Positions 1-7,372 of a DNA stretch of 64,000 bases are shown here, in pieces. Origin of the DNA: Xanthomarina gelatinilytica (GTDB lineage Bacteria; Bacteroidota; Bacteroidia; Flavobacteriales; Flavobacteriaceae). The notes below the pieces were generated by a model. It was not told where the DNA came from. It did not search any database and saw nothing but the letters and a program-made list of their open reading frames with translations. Position 1 is the stretch's first letter, and each line of letters opens with the position of its first letter. Both the position numbers and the translations under genes were made by a program. Location of the stretch: contig NZ_ANLA01000007.1 in assembly GCF_000348685.1 (NCBI RefSeq), positions 93,798 through 157,797 of the forward strand, written 5' to 3'.

Positions 1-1
1 A

Positions 2-550
2 CTGGATTTGCGTAAGCCAAAAATATTTGATGATTTTAATTTGAGTAACGATAATGGGATGGTAAACTATTTGATAGGTGAAAAACCTTTTGATGAGGTC
101 AAATACCCAACCCATATTGATAATTTAGACGTGGTCCCTGCAGGGCCTATCCCTCCAAACCCTTCCGAATTGTTGATGAGCCCTAAATTAAAAGAACTGA
201 TTGCAACTTTAAGGGAGACCTATGATATCATTATTCTGGACACCCCTCCTTTAGGTTTGGTGACCGATGCCTTGGAATTGGTAAAATATGCCGATACCTC
301 CCTGTTTATGATCCGTTTGGATTATACAAAAAAAGGGATGTTGCAATTGATCAATGCCAAATACCGTGCTGGGGAAATCAAGAACATCCATTTCATTTTG
401 AATTTCTACAAGCACAAAACCAATCATAATTATGGCTATGGCTATGGTTATGGTTATGGTTATGGCTATGGAGTGTATGGCAATGCCTATCACGAATCGG
501 GAGATAAGGGCATCTTTAAGAAGGTGAAGGCCTTTTTAAAGCGGATTTGA
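2..550 (+). CDS. wzc: Wzc-type tyrosine autokinase, C-terminal part (gene starts outside window)
   Basis: Wzc/CpsD-type tyrosine kinases sit in the inner membrane and time polysaccharide export through phosphorylation of a C-terminal tyrosine cluster. The frame is open from the first bases, so the gene begins upstream. The first visible residues, LDLRKP, fit the Walker A' motif, and IIILDTPP near base 235 fits Walker B. The tail holds seven consecutive Tyr-Gly pairs plus one more, then a basic end (FKKVKAFLKRI). The Tyr-Gly tract is coded by a six-base tandem repeat at 431-472. The membrane segments and Walker A loop are not in view. Neighbouring sugar-nucleotide genes support the role. The family call is strong; the exact orthologue is not testable from the tail alone. 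Confidence 0.88.
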   Translation: MDLRKPKIFDDFNLSNDNGMVNYLIGEKPFDEVKYPTHIDNLDVVPAGPIPPNPSELLMSPKLKELIATLRETYDIIILDTPPLGLVTDALELVKYADTSLFMIRLDYTKKGMLQLINAKYRAGEIKNIHFILNFYKHKTNHNYGYGYGYGYGYGYGVYGNAYHESGDKGIFKKVKAFLKRI

Positions 551-893
551 TTTTGGGGATTATGAATTAAGAATTATGAATTAAGAATTATGAATTATGA
601 ATTATGAATTAAGAATTTGTGTTTATTAGCTCATTAAATCATTATTTCATTAACACATCGAGAAGAGGCATAAGTGAAAAGTGAAAAGGGAAAAGTGAAA
701 AGGGATAAGGGATAAGTGATTGTTAGTCTGAGCTGAGCCTGTCCTGAGCATATCGAAGGGTCGAAGACGCTTGTTAAGAATTATGAATTAAGAATTATGA
801 ATTAAGAATTTGTGTTTATTAGCTCATTAAATCATTATTTCATTAACTCATTAATTCATTAAAAAATAAAGCTATTAATCAAAATATAAGACT
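551..893. repeat. Gene-free spacer with low-complexity direct repeats
   Basis: This 343-base gap holds no plausible gene. It is built of short direct repeats of the type GAATTATGAATTAAG. A longer direct repeat of about 63 bases occurs at 592-654 and again at 785-847, ending in the same run that reads TTAGCTCATTAAATC. Between the copies lie a run of AGTGAAAAG-type words (about 673-715) and a short palindrome-like piece (CCTGAGCATATCGAAGG) of a kind common between flavobacterial genes. The last 30 bases before the next start codon are A-rich, as is usual for translation starts in this phylum. Confidence 0.7.
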
Positions 894-2183
894 ATGAATA
901 ACGATAAAATAACCATTGTAGGATTAGGTTATGTAGGCTTGCCTTTAGCCGTGGAATTTGCCAAAAAGTATCCAGTGGTTGGATTCGACATCAATACCAA
1001 ACGTATTGCCGAACTTCAAGCAGGCAAAGACCGTACTTTGGAAGTGGAGGACAAGCATTTAAAACAGGTATTGCTTTCAGAAAACAAGGGTCAAAACGGA
1101 CTGTATGTCACCAACCAATTGGAAGCCTTGGCCGATTCCAATGTGTACATCATTACCGTGCCAACGCCTACAGACGACCTAAACAAGCCTATTTTTACGC
1201 CGTTGGTAAAAGCCAGTGAAAGCATTGGGAAGGTTTTAAAAAAAGGCGATATCGTTATTTATGAGTCCACGGTCTACCCAGGTGTTACAGAAGACATCTG
1301 TGTGCCTATTTTAGAAGCCCAATCCGGTTTGAAATTCAATACCGATTTTTATGCAGGCTATTCCCCAGAACGTATCAATCCGGGAGATAAAAAACATACG
1401 GTAACCAAAATATTGAAGGTAACCTCGGGTTCCACCCCAGAAATAGCCAAGGTGGTGGATGACCTCTATAAATCCATTATCACGGCAGGTACCCATATGG
1501 CTCCTTCCATCAAGGTAGCAGAAGCAGCCAAAGTGATAGAAAACTCACAAAGGGATATCAACATCGCTTTTGTGAATGAGCTATCCAAAATCTTCAGGCT
1601 TTTGGATATCGATACCAAAGCTGTTTTGGAGGCTGCAGGAACCAAATGGAATTTTATCAATTTTACCCCAGGTCTGGTTGGCGGACATTGTATTGGGGTA
1701 GATCCGTATTATCTGGCTCAAAAGGCCATCGAATCTGGGTATAATCCAGAAATCATCTTGGCAGGGCGAAAAATGAACGATAGTATGGGGTCTTATGTGG
1801 CTACCGAAACGGTGAAAATGATGATTAAAAAAGGAGCGACCATTAAAGGGGCCAAGGTGCTGGTATTGGGGATTACCTTTAAAGAGAACTGTCCCGACAT
1901 ACGTAATTCCAGGGTGATTGATATCATTAGGGAATTTGAAAGTTATGACGTGAATGTAGATGTGTTTGACCCATGGGCCTCTTCCGAGGAAGTTAAGGAA
2001 GAATATGGCTTCGATTTGTTGTGCCACAAAAATGACTTAGGTGAGAATTATGATGCAGTGGTCTTGGCAGTGTGCCATAAAGAATTCCTGAAGTTGGATT
2101 TGCAAAAGTTAAAATCCCCAATCGGTGTTATTTTCGACGTCAAGTCCTTACTGCCTAAGGAGACTGTTGATGGGAGGTTGTAG
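894..2183 (+). CDS. tviB: UDP-N-acetyl-hexosamine 6-dehydrogenase (TviB/WbpO family)
   Basis: NAD-dependent enzyme that oxidises C6 of a UDP-N-acetylhexosamine in two steps to the uronic acid. The Rossmann motif GLGYVGLPLAVEF is at residues 10-22. The catalytic cysteine lies in GGHCIGVDPYYL (Cys266). The conserved stretch AAKVIENSQRDINIAFVNE joins the two halves, and the C-terminal domain carries FKENCPDIRNSRV. The length of 429 residues matches TviB, and the sequence resembles TviB/WbpO along its whole length. The epimerase gene downstream makes the pair the known route to UDP-GalNAc uronic acid. Cytoplasmic, supplying an acidic sugar for the locus. Substrate choice between UDP-GlcNAc and UDP-GalNAc is inferred from the partner. 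Confidence 0.92.
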   Translation: MNNDKITIVGLGYVGLPLAVEFAKKYPVVGFDINTKRIAELQAGKDRTLEVEDKHLKQVLLSENKGQNGLYVTNQLEALADSNVYIITVPTPTDDLNKPIFTPLVKASESIGKVLKKGDIVIYESTVYPGVTEDICVPILEAQSGLKFNTDFYAGYSPERINPGDKKHTVTKILKVTSGSTPEIAKVVDDLYKSIITAGTHMAPSIKVAEAAKVIENSQRDINIAFVNELSKIFRLLDIDTKAVLEAAGTKWNFINFTPGLVGGHCIGVDPYYLAQKAIESGYNPEIILAGRKMNDSMGSYVATETVKMMIKKGATIKGAKVLVLGITFKENCPDIRNSRVIDIIREFESYDVNVDVFDPWASSEEVKEEYGFDLLCHKNDLGENYDAVVLAVCHKEFLKLDLQKLKSPIGVIFDVKSLLPKETVDGRL

Positions 2184-2341
2184 GGACAGGTCGTGACCTA
2201 TCCTTATGTGTGATGATGGTGGTGGTGGACAGGTCACGAATTGTACGTACGGGTGATGATGGTGGTGGTGGACAGGTCACGACCTATCCGTACGGGTGAT
2301 GATGGTGGTGGTGGACAGATCGCGATCTGTCCGTACGGGAG
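2184..2341. repeat. 43-bp tandem repeat with palindromic core
   Basis: Directly after the tviB stop codon lie three full 43-base units (2211-2253, 2254-2296, 2297-2339) and a 27-base partial unit (2184-2210). Each unit has a TGATGATGGTGGTGGTGG head, a palindromic centre and a TACGGG-type end. In the third unit the centre, GGACAGATCGCGATCTGTCC (2313-2332), is a perfect 20-base palindrome; in the others it is imperfect (GGACAGGTCACGACCTATCC). The units can form hairpins when transcribed. They contain no gene. Confidence 0.85.
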
Positions 2342-2555
2342 GTGCGTGAATCGGGAGGTGTAAGTGGTGTTTCAATCCAAGGCGTTACCACGTCACTCCT
2401 AAAGTCGTTCCTCGCAATGACACCGTATTTTTGGGGCTCACAAAAAAAGAAGAGTCATGTTCTTGAATTTCAACTAATAAAATGAACTATAAACTATTTT
2501 AGTTTTAGTGTTTCATTAAAACACTTACTTTTAGTCTTTCAACAAACTAAGTATC
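2342..2555. other. Spacer with a REP-like fragment
   Basis: No gene is seen. About 2385-2425 holds a fragment with the words CGTCACTCC and CCTCGCAATGACAC, which resemble the short palindromic repeats scattered between genes in Bacteroidota. A related piece (GTCATTGCGAGCGAAGCG) lies after the next gene at about 3566-3592. The last 100 bases before the epimerase start are AT-rich and could hold its promoter, but I see no clear match to the Bacteroidota -7 consensus TAnnTTTG. Confidence 0.5.
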
Positions 2556-3536
2556 ATGTATCATAACCCATATCAAAAACAAGATTTATCAACTCTTAGC
2601 TTTTTAGTAACTGGAGGAGCTGGGTTCATTGGAAGCAACCTAGTTGAATACCTCCTAAAACACAAGGCCAAAAAAGTAAGGGTGTTAGACGATTTTTCCA
2701 ACGGCTATCGTGAAAACCTTACGGAATTCAGGGACCATCCTGCCTTTGAATTGATGGAAGGAGACATTCGGGATTTGGAAACCTGTAAACAAGCGATGAA
2801 AGGCATGGACTATGTATCGCATCAGGCCGCTTTGGGGTCTGTACCACGTTCCATAAACGATCCTGCAACCACCAATGCCGTGAACATCTCTGGATTTTTA
2901 AACATGATGATCGCCCTAAAGGAAAGCGATACCGTGATACGAATGGTCTATGCTGCTTCCAGTTCCACCTATGGCGACAGCAAAAGCCTTCCTAAAGTAG
3001 AAGCTCAGATAGGCAAGCCTTTGTCCCCATATGCTGTTACCAAATACGTGAACGAACTCTATGCCGATGTGTTTGGTAAAACCTATGGCACAGATGTGGT
3101 AGGTTTGCGCTATTTTAATGTGTTTGGACCCAAGCAAAGTCCCCATGGGGCTTATGCAGCCGTCATTCCCTTGTTTATGCAGGCCTTAAAGGATGGGGTG
3201 TCGCCAACCATTAATGGGGATGGGGAGCAAACCCGCGACTTTACCTTTGTGGCCAATGCCGTGCAAGCCAACATCAAAGGGTTTTTTGCCTCCAAAGAGG
3301 CCCGTAATGAGGTGTTTAATGTGGCTTGTGGTGAGCGGATTTCTGTTAATTATTTGTGGCAGGCCTTAAGCGAGGCAGCAGATTCAAGGCTAAATGCCAT
3401 CCATGGTCCGGAGCGTCTAGGGGATGTTCGGGATTCCTTGGCTGATATTTCTAAGGCTGAGAAGTTGTTGGGCTACCAACCTGAGTATTCGGTTAGGGAG
3501 GGCTTAAAACTGACTTGGGATTATTTTAATAAATAA
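2556..3536 (+). CDS. wbpP: UDP-N-acetylglucosamine 4-epimerase (WbpP/TviC family)
   Basis: Short-chain dehydrogenase-type epimerase that interconverts UDP-GlcNAc and UDP-GalNAc (or their uronic acids) using bound NAD. TGGAGFIGSNLVEYLL near residues 19-34 is the nucleotide-binding motif. SSSTYG and SPYAVTK give the Ser-Tyr-Lys triad, with Tyr159 and Lys163. Blocks such as HQAALGSVPRSINDP and LRYFNVFGP match WbpP/TviC closely. The length of 326 residues is normal. With the dehydrogenase upstream it should supply UDP-GalNAcA to the glycosyltransferases of this locus. It is the last polysaccharide gene before the AT-rich island. Confidence 0.92.
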   Translation: MYHNPYQKQDLSTLSFLVTGGAGFIGSNLVEYLLKHKAKKVRVLDDFSNGYRENLTEFRDHPAFELMEGDIRDLETCKQAMKGMDYVSHQAALGSVPRSINDPATTNAVNISGFLNMMIALKESDTVIRMVYAASSSTYGDSKSLPKVEAQIGKPLSPYAVTKYVNELYADVFGKTYGTDVVGLRYFNVFGPKQSPHGAYAAVIPLFMQALKDGVSPTINGDGEQTRDFTFVANAVQANIKGFFASKEARNEVFNVACGERISVNYLWQALSEAADSRLNAIHGPERLGDVRDSLADISKAEKLLGYQPEYSVREGLKLTWDYFNK

Positions 3537-3565
3537 GCTGTCATTGTTAGTCCTTCTCTGAAAGC

Positions 3566-3594
3566 GTCATTGCGAGCGAAGCGTGGCAATCTGT
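3566..3594. repeat. REP-like palindromic fragment
   Basis: The piece with GTCATTGCGAGCGAAGCG and GTGGCAATCT is an intergenic palindromic repeat of a type common in Bacteroidota: GCGAGCGAAGCG can fold back on itself and ATTGC pairs with GCAAT. It lies 30 bases after the wbpP stop codon and could end transcription. Confidence 0.55.
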
Positions 3595-3643
3595 TTCATG
3601 GAGCGCTAAATAAACCAAGTTGTTACTTTTTTTTATAAATCAC

Positions 3644-3691
3644 ATGAAACTAGGCTTCATCTACATATTAACAAACAAAAACAACACAACT
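3644..3691 (+). pseudogene. 5' remnant of a GIY-YIG nuclease gene
   Basis: An ATG opens a frame reading MKLGFIYILTNKNNTT, the usual N-terminus of small flavobacterial GIY-YIG family proteins (compare YYVYILTNKSKTV in the intact gene at 51635). Similarity stops after 16-17 codons, exactly where the dispersed repeat at 3697 begins. Only the GIY half of the motif remains; the YIG half and the catalytic Arg and Glu are missing. It appears to be the stump of a gene cut by the repeat or by the event that brought in the island. Confidence 0.6.
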
Positions 3692-3696
3692 TTCTT

Positions 3697-3828
3697 CTTA
3701 AGATTTTTTGGGAATGATCTTTAGCATGTAGTTCATAACTCCCTTGTTTAAGGATTGTTTATAGCGTGTTGTAGCTCACTATTTCTCAAAACAGTTGGGA
3801 TGATTTATATTGTTTAGGAATATGATTA
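3697..3828 (+). repeat. Dispersed repeat R1, left partial copy
   Basis: This stretch contains AGTTCATAACTCCCTTG, GTGTTGTAGCTCACTATTTC and TTTATATTGTTTAGGAATATG. It recurs in the same orientation at about 25625-25757, 25960-26095 and 26440-26574. The left copy lacks the 5' part with the hairpin TTCTTTTGT...ACAAAAGAA that the right-hand copies carry. Copies therefore lie on both sides of the AT-rich island between the two halves of the polysaccharide locus. Confidence 0.8.
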
Positions 3829-4160
3829 TAATTAGGTACTTTTTTATAAAATTTTAAATAGAGGTTTAGTCAAATTCTTTAATTTAAGTTAGGCTGCAGG
3901 TAGTGTCGGGTTTGTTTTTATTAACTTCCCTTTGGTTGATTTTATGTTTTGCGAGGAGTCTAAATACATGACAATTTTTTAGTACGATTACTGTTTGATT
4001 TTTTCATGAATTTTGTCATGATCCAACTTTGGTTTAGACAGAACTTGAGAACCATGTTTGCATTATGATAGTTGTATAAGCTCAAAATCCAGAGTTAAAC
4101 CTATTTAGTTTTAAACTATTGTATTTAGATTTTAATCTATTTTAAATTTTACCTAGGAGT
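3829..4160. other. AT-rich gene-free spacer
   Basis: About 330 bases without a credible gene on either strand. The first 60 bases (TTTTAAATAGAGGTTTAGTCAA) still resemble the sequence after a right-hand R1 copy (TTTAAATAGAACATAGTCAA near 25840), so the repeat may extend here in decayed form. I see no hairpin with a T-run that would clearly end the minus-strand cupin gene. Confidence 0.45.
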
Positions 4161-4523
4161 TTAGTTTTCATTTTTAATAGATGTTACGTAAACTAAACAC
4201 TCTTTATTGGTTAGATTCATTATACTATGACGTGACCCAGAGGGAAACACAAAAAAGTCATGGGTAATACCTTGGTACCTAATATCTCCAATAGTTATTG
4301 CCAGTGTACCGCTTATTATTAAAAGAGTTTCAGTTTTATTGGGATGTGAATGTGTGGGATACATGGCATGAGGTTCTATTTTTATCAGTTTAAAGCTGCA
4401 GTTGTTTAAAAGGCTTAATTGTTTGCTGGAGAACCCTACTAGCTTGCTTGGTTTCCATTTTAAATCCTTTGAATTTGTATAGTTGTCTTGTATTGTTTTC
4501 ATTTTATAAATTTTATTATTCAC
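4161..4523 (-). CDS. Small cupin-domain protein
   Basis: A 120-residue single-domain cupin. The metal-site motif is visible as HSHPNKTETLLIISGTLAI (about residues 58-76), with two histidines and a glutamate, and the second cupin motif as FPSGSRHSIMN near residue 95. No signal peptide, so cytoplasmic. Small cupins bind a metal and serve as isomerases, dioxygenases or sugar-binding proteins; the substrate cannot be told. It overlaps the DinB-like gene upstream by four bases, so the two are probably translated together. An alternative start is the Met at residue 8. Confidence 0.7.
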   Translation of the reverse strand: MNNKIYKMKTIQDNYTNSKDLKWKPSKLVGFSSKQLSLLNNCSFKLIKIEPHAMYPTHSHPNKTETLLIISGTLAITIGDIRYQGITHDFFVFPSGSRHSIMNLTNKECLVYVTSIKNEN

Positions 4524-4954
4524 ACTAGTTTTGCAAGAGATTTTACTATACCATAGTGCATGGCTTCGTGATAATTATTGAATTTAAAAGCTGCATCTAT
4601 AGTTGACAGGTTAAACCCAACATTGGTTTTAAAAGGCTTAAAATTACTAAACATTTTTGTGTTATAATCTGCTTTAGTGAGTTGTATTATGGATGTTAAT
4701 TTAAGTTTAAGATCCATTATGTTTTCTTTGGAAATATTTTTATTTGGAAAGGAGCCAGGTTTATAATTATTAAAGACCTCTTCGGAAAGACATATGTCTA
4801 AACCAGATGATTTGTAAATTAGTGCTTGCTGAACTGTTATTATATGACCTATATTCCAAATAATGTTGTTATTATATCCATCAGGAATAGTGTTTAATTG
4901 TTTAAAAGACAATTCGTTAACTAGTTTTAGAAATAACAGCCTATTAGTTTCCAA
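4520..4954 (-). CDS. DinB-like metal-binding four-helix protein
   Basis: A 144-residue protein with the pattern of the DinB/YfiT superfamily: an N-terminal helix, WNIGHIITVQQALIY with the first metal histidine (about residues 29-43), and NYHEAMHYG near residue 129 with the other two. The family folds as a four-helix bundle with a three-histidine metal site. Some members are thiol-dependent S-transferases and many are uncharacterised. It is the first gene of a two-gene unit with the cupin. The 200 bases upstream must hold their promoter. Confidence 0.75.
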   Translation of the reverse strand: METNRLLFLKLVNELSFKQLNTIPDGYNNNIIWNIGHIITVQQALIYKSSGLDICLSEEVFNNYKPGSFPNKNISKENIMDLKLKLTSIIQLTKADYNTKMFSNFKPFKTNVGFNLSTIDAAFKFNNYHEAMHYGIVKSLAKLV

Positions 4955-5155
4955 AAATGTTAAAGACTGAATCCATAATTTTTAGTTTGATTGTTTTTAG
5001 ATTTGTAGGTTAGCAGTTTTTAGAGCCATAAAATACATTGGATCAGCACCTCGTTTGCGTATAAGCTAAATAAAGACATCATTTACTTTGGATTAAATTT
5101 GATGTATAGCTAAGGCAGAGGTGAGGATCGATGACCTATTTATGACTAAGATGTT

Positions 5156-5941
5156 TTAATTGATGATGATTTTTTTTAATATAATTTCATTAGAATCGTT
5201 TAGAACTTCTACATAGTAATTGCCAGCAGGTAAATTAGAGATATTGATGCTGTTATATAGATCTTTTTTAATGGACTTTATTTTTTGACCAAGAGCATTA
5301 TAAATTGTCGCTTGCACTATTTTTTGCTCTGAGTTAGTATGGATTTTAAAACTTGATATTGCTGGATTTGGAATTAATGAAACGACATTGGATTTTATTT
5401 CAAAGTCTTCAATACTTAAGGTTGTAAATTGGTTATCAATTGCATAGCCTCTATTGGAGAATCCGTGATACGCTAAGCTAAAACTAGCTGAGCTACTTCT
5501 TGAAAAAGCAAAATCTATGGAATTATTGCTATAATTAAATATATAATCGTTAGTGTCTCCAGTATCAAACAGTCGGGTAGCGACTAGGGTACGTGTACCA
5601 GAAGAAACTGTATTTGAAATTAGATTCCAATCGTTAGAATCGGAAGAAGGAGCGACGCCAATACCATTATGTACGGCATCAACCAAGGATGTGCCATTAT
5701 AGTATACAACATCTTCTCCATTTTGCATACCATCCCCATTATTAAATTCGCCAAACTGTAAAGCAAACCATCTGTCTGCTGGACCCGTAAAAGTAAGAGT
5801 GGCTGTGTTAGTATTATCATCCAGATCTATTCTGACTGTCATTCCTGATAGAAGGTTAACAACTCCCGTTGATTTTACTTGAGCACTTAATTCATTTTGA
5901 ATTAGGATCAATACCAATAATAAAAGTAATTGTTTTTTCAT
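5156..5941 (-). CDS. Secreted DOMON-domain protein with T9SS sorting tail
   Basis: A 261-residue exported protein. Residues 1-20 form a signal peptide ending SAQ. Residues about 25-180 resemble a DOMON domain, a beta-sandwich that binds haem b or sugars: RWFALQFG, a GMQNGEDVVYY strand whose Met fits one haem ligand, and SLAYHGFSNRGYA whose His fits the other. Residues about 188-261 are a type A C-terminal sorting domain (IPNPAISSF, then LPAGNYYVEVL and KKIIIN), which sends the protein out by the type IX system. Last gene of a redox operon, three bases after the ankyrin gene. Haem binding is inferred from the ligand pattern and neighbours. Confidence 0.72.
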   Translation of the reverse strand: MKKQLLLLLVLILIQNELSAQVKSTGVVNLLSGMTVRIDLDDNTNTATLTFTGPADRWFALQFGEFNNGDGMQNGEDVVYYNGTSLVDAVHNGIGVAPSSDSNDWNLISNTVSSGTRTLVATRLFDTGDTNDYIFNYSNNSIDFAFSRSSSASFSLAYHGFSNRGYAIDNQFTTLSIEDFEIKSNVVSLIPNPAISSFKIHTNSEQKIVQATIYNALGQKIKSIKKDLYNSINISNLPAGNYYVEVLNDSNEIILKKIIIN

Positions 5942-5944
5942 GAT

Positions 5945-6463
5945 TTAGTTTTTTAAAAGATTAATTATGTTTTGGTCTCCCGTTGAAACGGCATATTCAA
6001 AAGTGGATTTTCCGGTATTGTCAAGAGCAGATTTATCTGCACCATGTTTTAATAATAAATTAATGACTTTGGTATTTTTAAATAAGATAGCATACATAAG
6101 AGGGCTAACTCCTTTAGCATCAGTTAAATTTACGTTTGCATTGTATTCTAAAAGGGTATTTATTATATAGAAATTGTTTTTTACCACAGCAGCAGCTAAT
6201 GCTGTACCATTCTCACTTTTGTGATTTATGTTAGAGACAAGAGGTAACATATATTCCAAGATTTCTTGTTGCTCATAATATGCAGCTATAATAAGTAGTG
6301 AGTGATTGTGCTTATTTAATGAGTCTGCTATTTTAGGATTTTGATTCAAAATATGTTTAACTTGAATCAAGTTACCCTTTCTCACACTTTCAAAAATATC
6401 GAAGTTAAGATTACTTTGCCCCATGGCGACAAATGGAAACATTATTAAAATCAATAATTTCAT
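5945..6463 (-). CDS. Exported ankyrin-repeat protein
   Basis: A 172-residue protein with an N-terminal signal peptide (MKLLILIMFPFVAMGQ) followed by about four ankyrin repeats. Clear cores are HSLLIIAAYYEQQEILEYM, GTALAAAVVKNNFYIINTL, GVSPLMYAILFKNTKVINL and GKSTFEYAVSTGDQNIINL. Ankyrin repeats bind other proteins. Periplasmic examples are known next to catalase and cytochrome genes, where they protect or assemble redox enzymes. The start codon overlaps the YceI stop by four bases (ATGA), so translation is probably coupled. No catalytic motif is seen. Confidence 0.82.
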   Translation of the reverse strand: MKLLILIMFPFVAMGQSNLNFDIFESVRKGNLIQVKHILNQNPKIADSLNKHNHSLLIIAAYYEQQEILEYMLPLVSNINHKSENGTALAAAVVKNNFYIINTLLEYNANVNLTDAKGVSPLMYAILFKNTKVINLLLKHGADKSALDNTGKSTFEYAVSTGDQNIINLLKN

Positions 6464-7005
6464 GGTTTTAAATTATATTTAAAAGATACTTTAACAGTCT
6501 TAGCAACTTTATTTTGTACCAGTTTTGGGATTTGGATATTAAAATCTTCTGGATGCACCATAAACTCCCCATTAAGGATCAAGGATGATTCATTGTTATC
6601 AAGTTTACATTCTATTTGTATGGATTTGGTTACCCCATGGATTGTTAACTCTCCATCCAATACCAATTGACCATCTGTTTTTAAGGCCTTGTTTGCATCA
6701 AAATTTTTAAATTTTCCTTTAAATGAAGCTTTAGGAAATCTTTCGCTTTCCATATAGTTTTCATTGAAATGCTCCTGCATTAACCCGATTTTAAATTGAA
6801 AGGCATTAATAAACACAATGGTTGCAAATTCACCGGTTGAACTATTTAATATAGCAGAGGCAGCATTTGTTTTGGCCTTCACTTCTTCGAAACCCATAAC
6901 AGAAGCTTCAAATTGTATGTTTCCATTTCTGGTTTTATAATATTGGGCAAAAGTATTAGGCGTTATAAAAATTATCCCTAATAATGTAAGTATGAGTGTT
7001 TTCAT
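6460..7005 (-). CDS. YceI-family periplasmic protein
   Basis: A 181-residue lipocalin-like protein. The signal peptide is MKTLILTLLGIIFITPNTFA. The YceI body shows FEASVMGFEEVKAKTNAASA, the FINAFQFKIGLMQEHFNENYM strand-loop, FPKASFKG, and the VLDGELTIHGVTK block typical of the family. Members bind isoprenoid quinones or related amphiphiles in the periplasm. I chose the ATG at 7005 because the upstream ATG at 7029 would add eight non-signal residues and overlap the cytochrome gene. It lies between a c-type cytochrome and the ankyrin gene in one operon. Confidence 0.88.
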   Translation of the reverse strand: MKTLILTLLGIIFITPNTFAQYYKTRNGNIQFEASVMGFEEVKAKTNAASAILNSSTGEFATIVFINAFQFKIGLMQEHFNENYMESERFPKASFKGKFKNFDANKALKTDGQLVLDGELTIHGVTKSIQIECKLDNNESSLILNGEFMVHPEDFNIQIPKLVQNKVAKTVKVSFKYNLKP

Positions 7006-7009
7006 GTTT

Positions 7010-7366
7010 TTATTGTTCCAATAAGCCATCTGCCATCCATTGAAGGATTATGTCAATTTGATTTTGAGCCATTCTTCCGGTTTGTGGCATCAGTCCTGGT
7101 TCACCATTCTGTTTTTGAATACGATCCAATAAGTTGGTATTTAAAATTGCATCTTTTAGTAAGTAATAATCTGTTAAAGGTCTAAAACCTGCTACATTTC
7201 CTATTGAGTGACAGCTTACACAATTAGTTTGGATTATAACTTTCACTTGTTTATTATAAGTAACGGACTCTTCGATCTGTAGCTGTTCTTCCAATTCCTG
7301 ATAGGTATTGTTGCTACAGCCAAAGAGAACGCTACTTAGAATCATGACAAACATTTTCTTTTTCAT
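7010..7366 (-). CDS. Small c-type cytochrome lipoprotein
   Basis: A 118-residue lipoprotein. The lipobox LFGC puts the acylated Cys at residue 17. The single haem c site is CVSCH near residue 50 and the likely sixth ligand is a Met in LMPQTGRM. The N-terminal region after the lipobox (QELEEQLQIEESV) is a probable helical spacer. It should be an electron carrier tethered in the periplasm or at the outer membrane. Haem attachment would need the CcsBA ligase coded elsewhere in this island. It is four bases from YceI and six bases from the DUF5777 gene. Confidence 0.85.
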   Translation of the reverse strand: MKKKMFVMILSSVLFGCSNNTYQELEEQLQIEESVTYNKQVKVIIQTNCVSCHSIGNVAGFRPLTDYYLLKDAILNTNLLDRIQKQNGEPGLMPQTGRMAQNQIDIILQWMADGLLEQ

Positions 7367-7372
7367 AATTTT

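Noticed and set aside
251..493. Minus-strand frame rich in Ile-Ala-Ile-Thr repeats
   Set aside because: It is the antisense of the Tyr-Gly repeat of the kinase tail.
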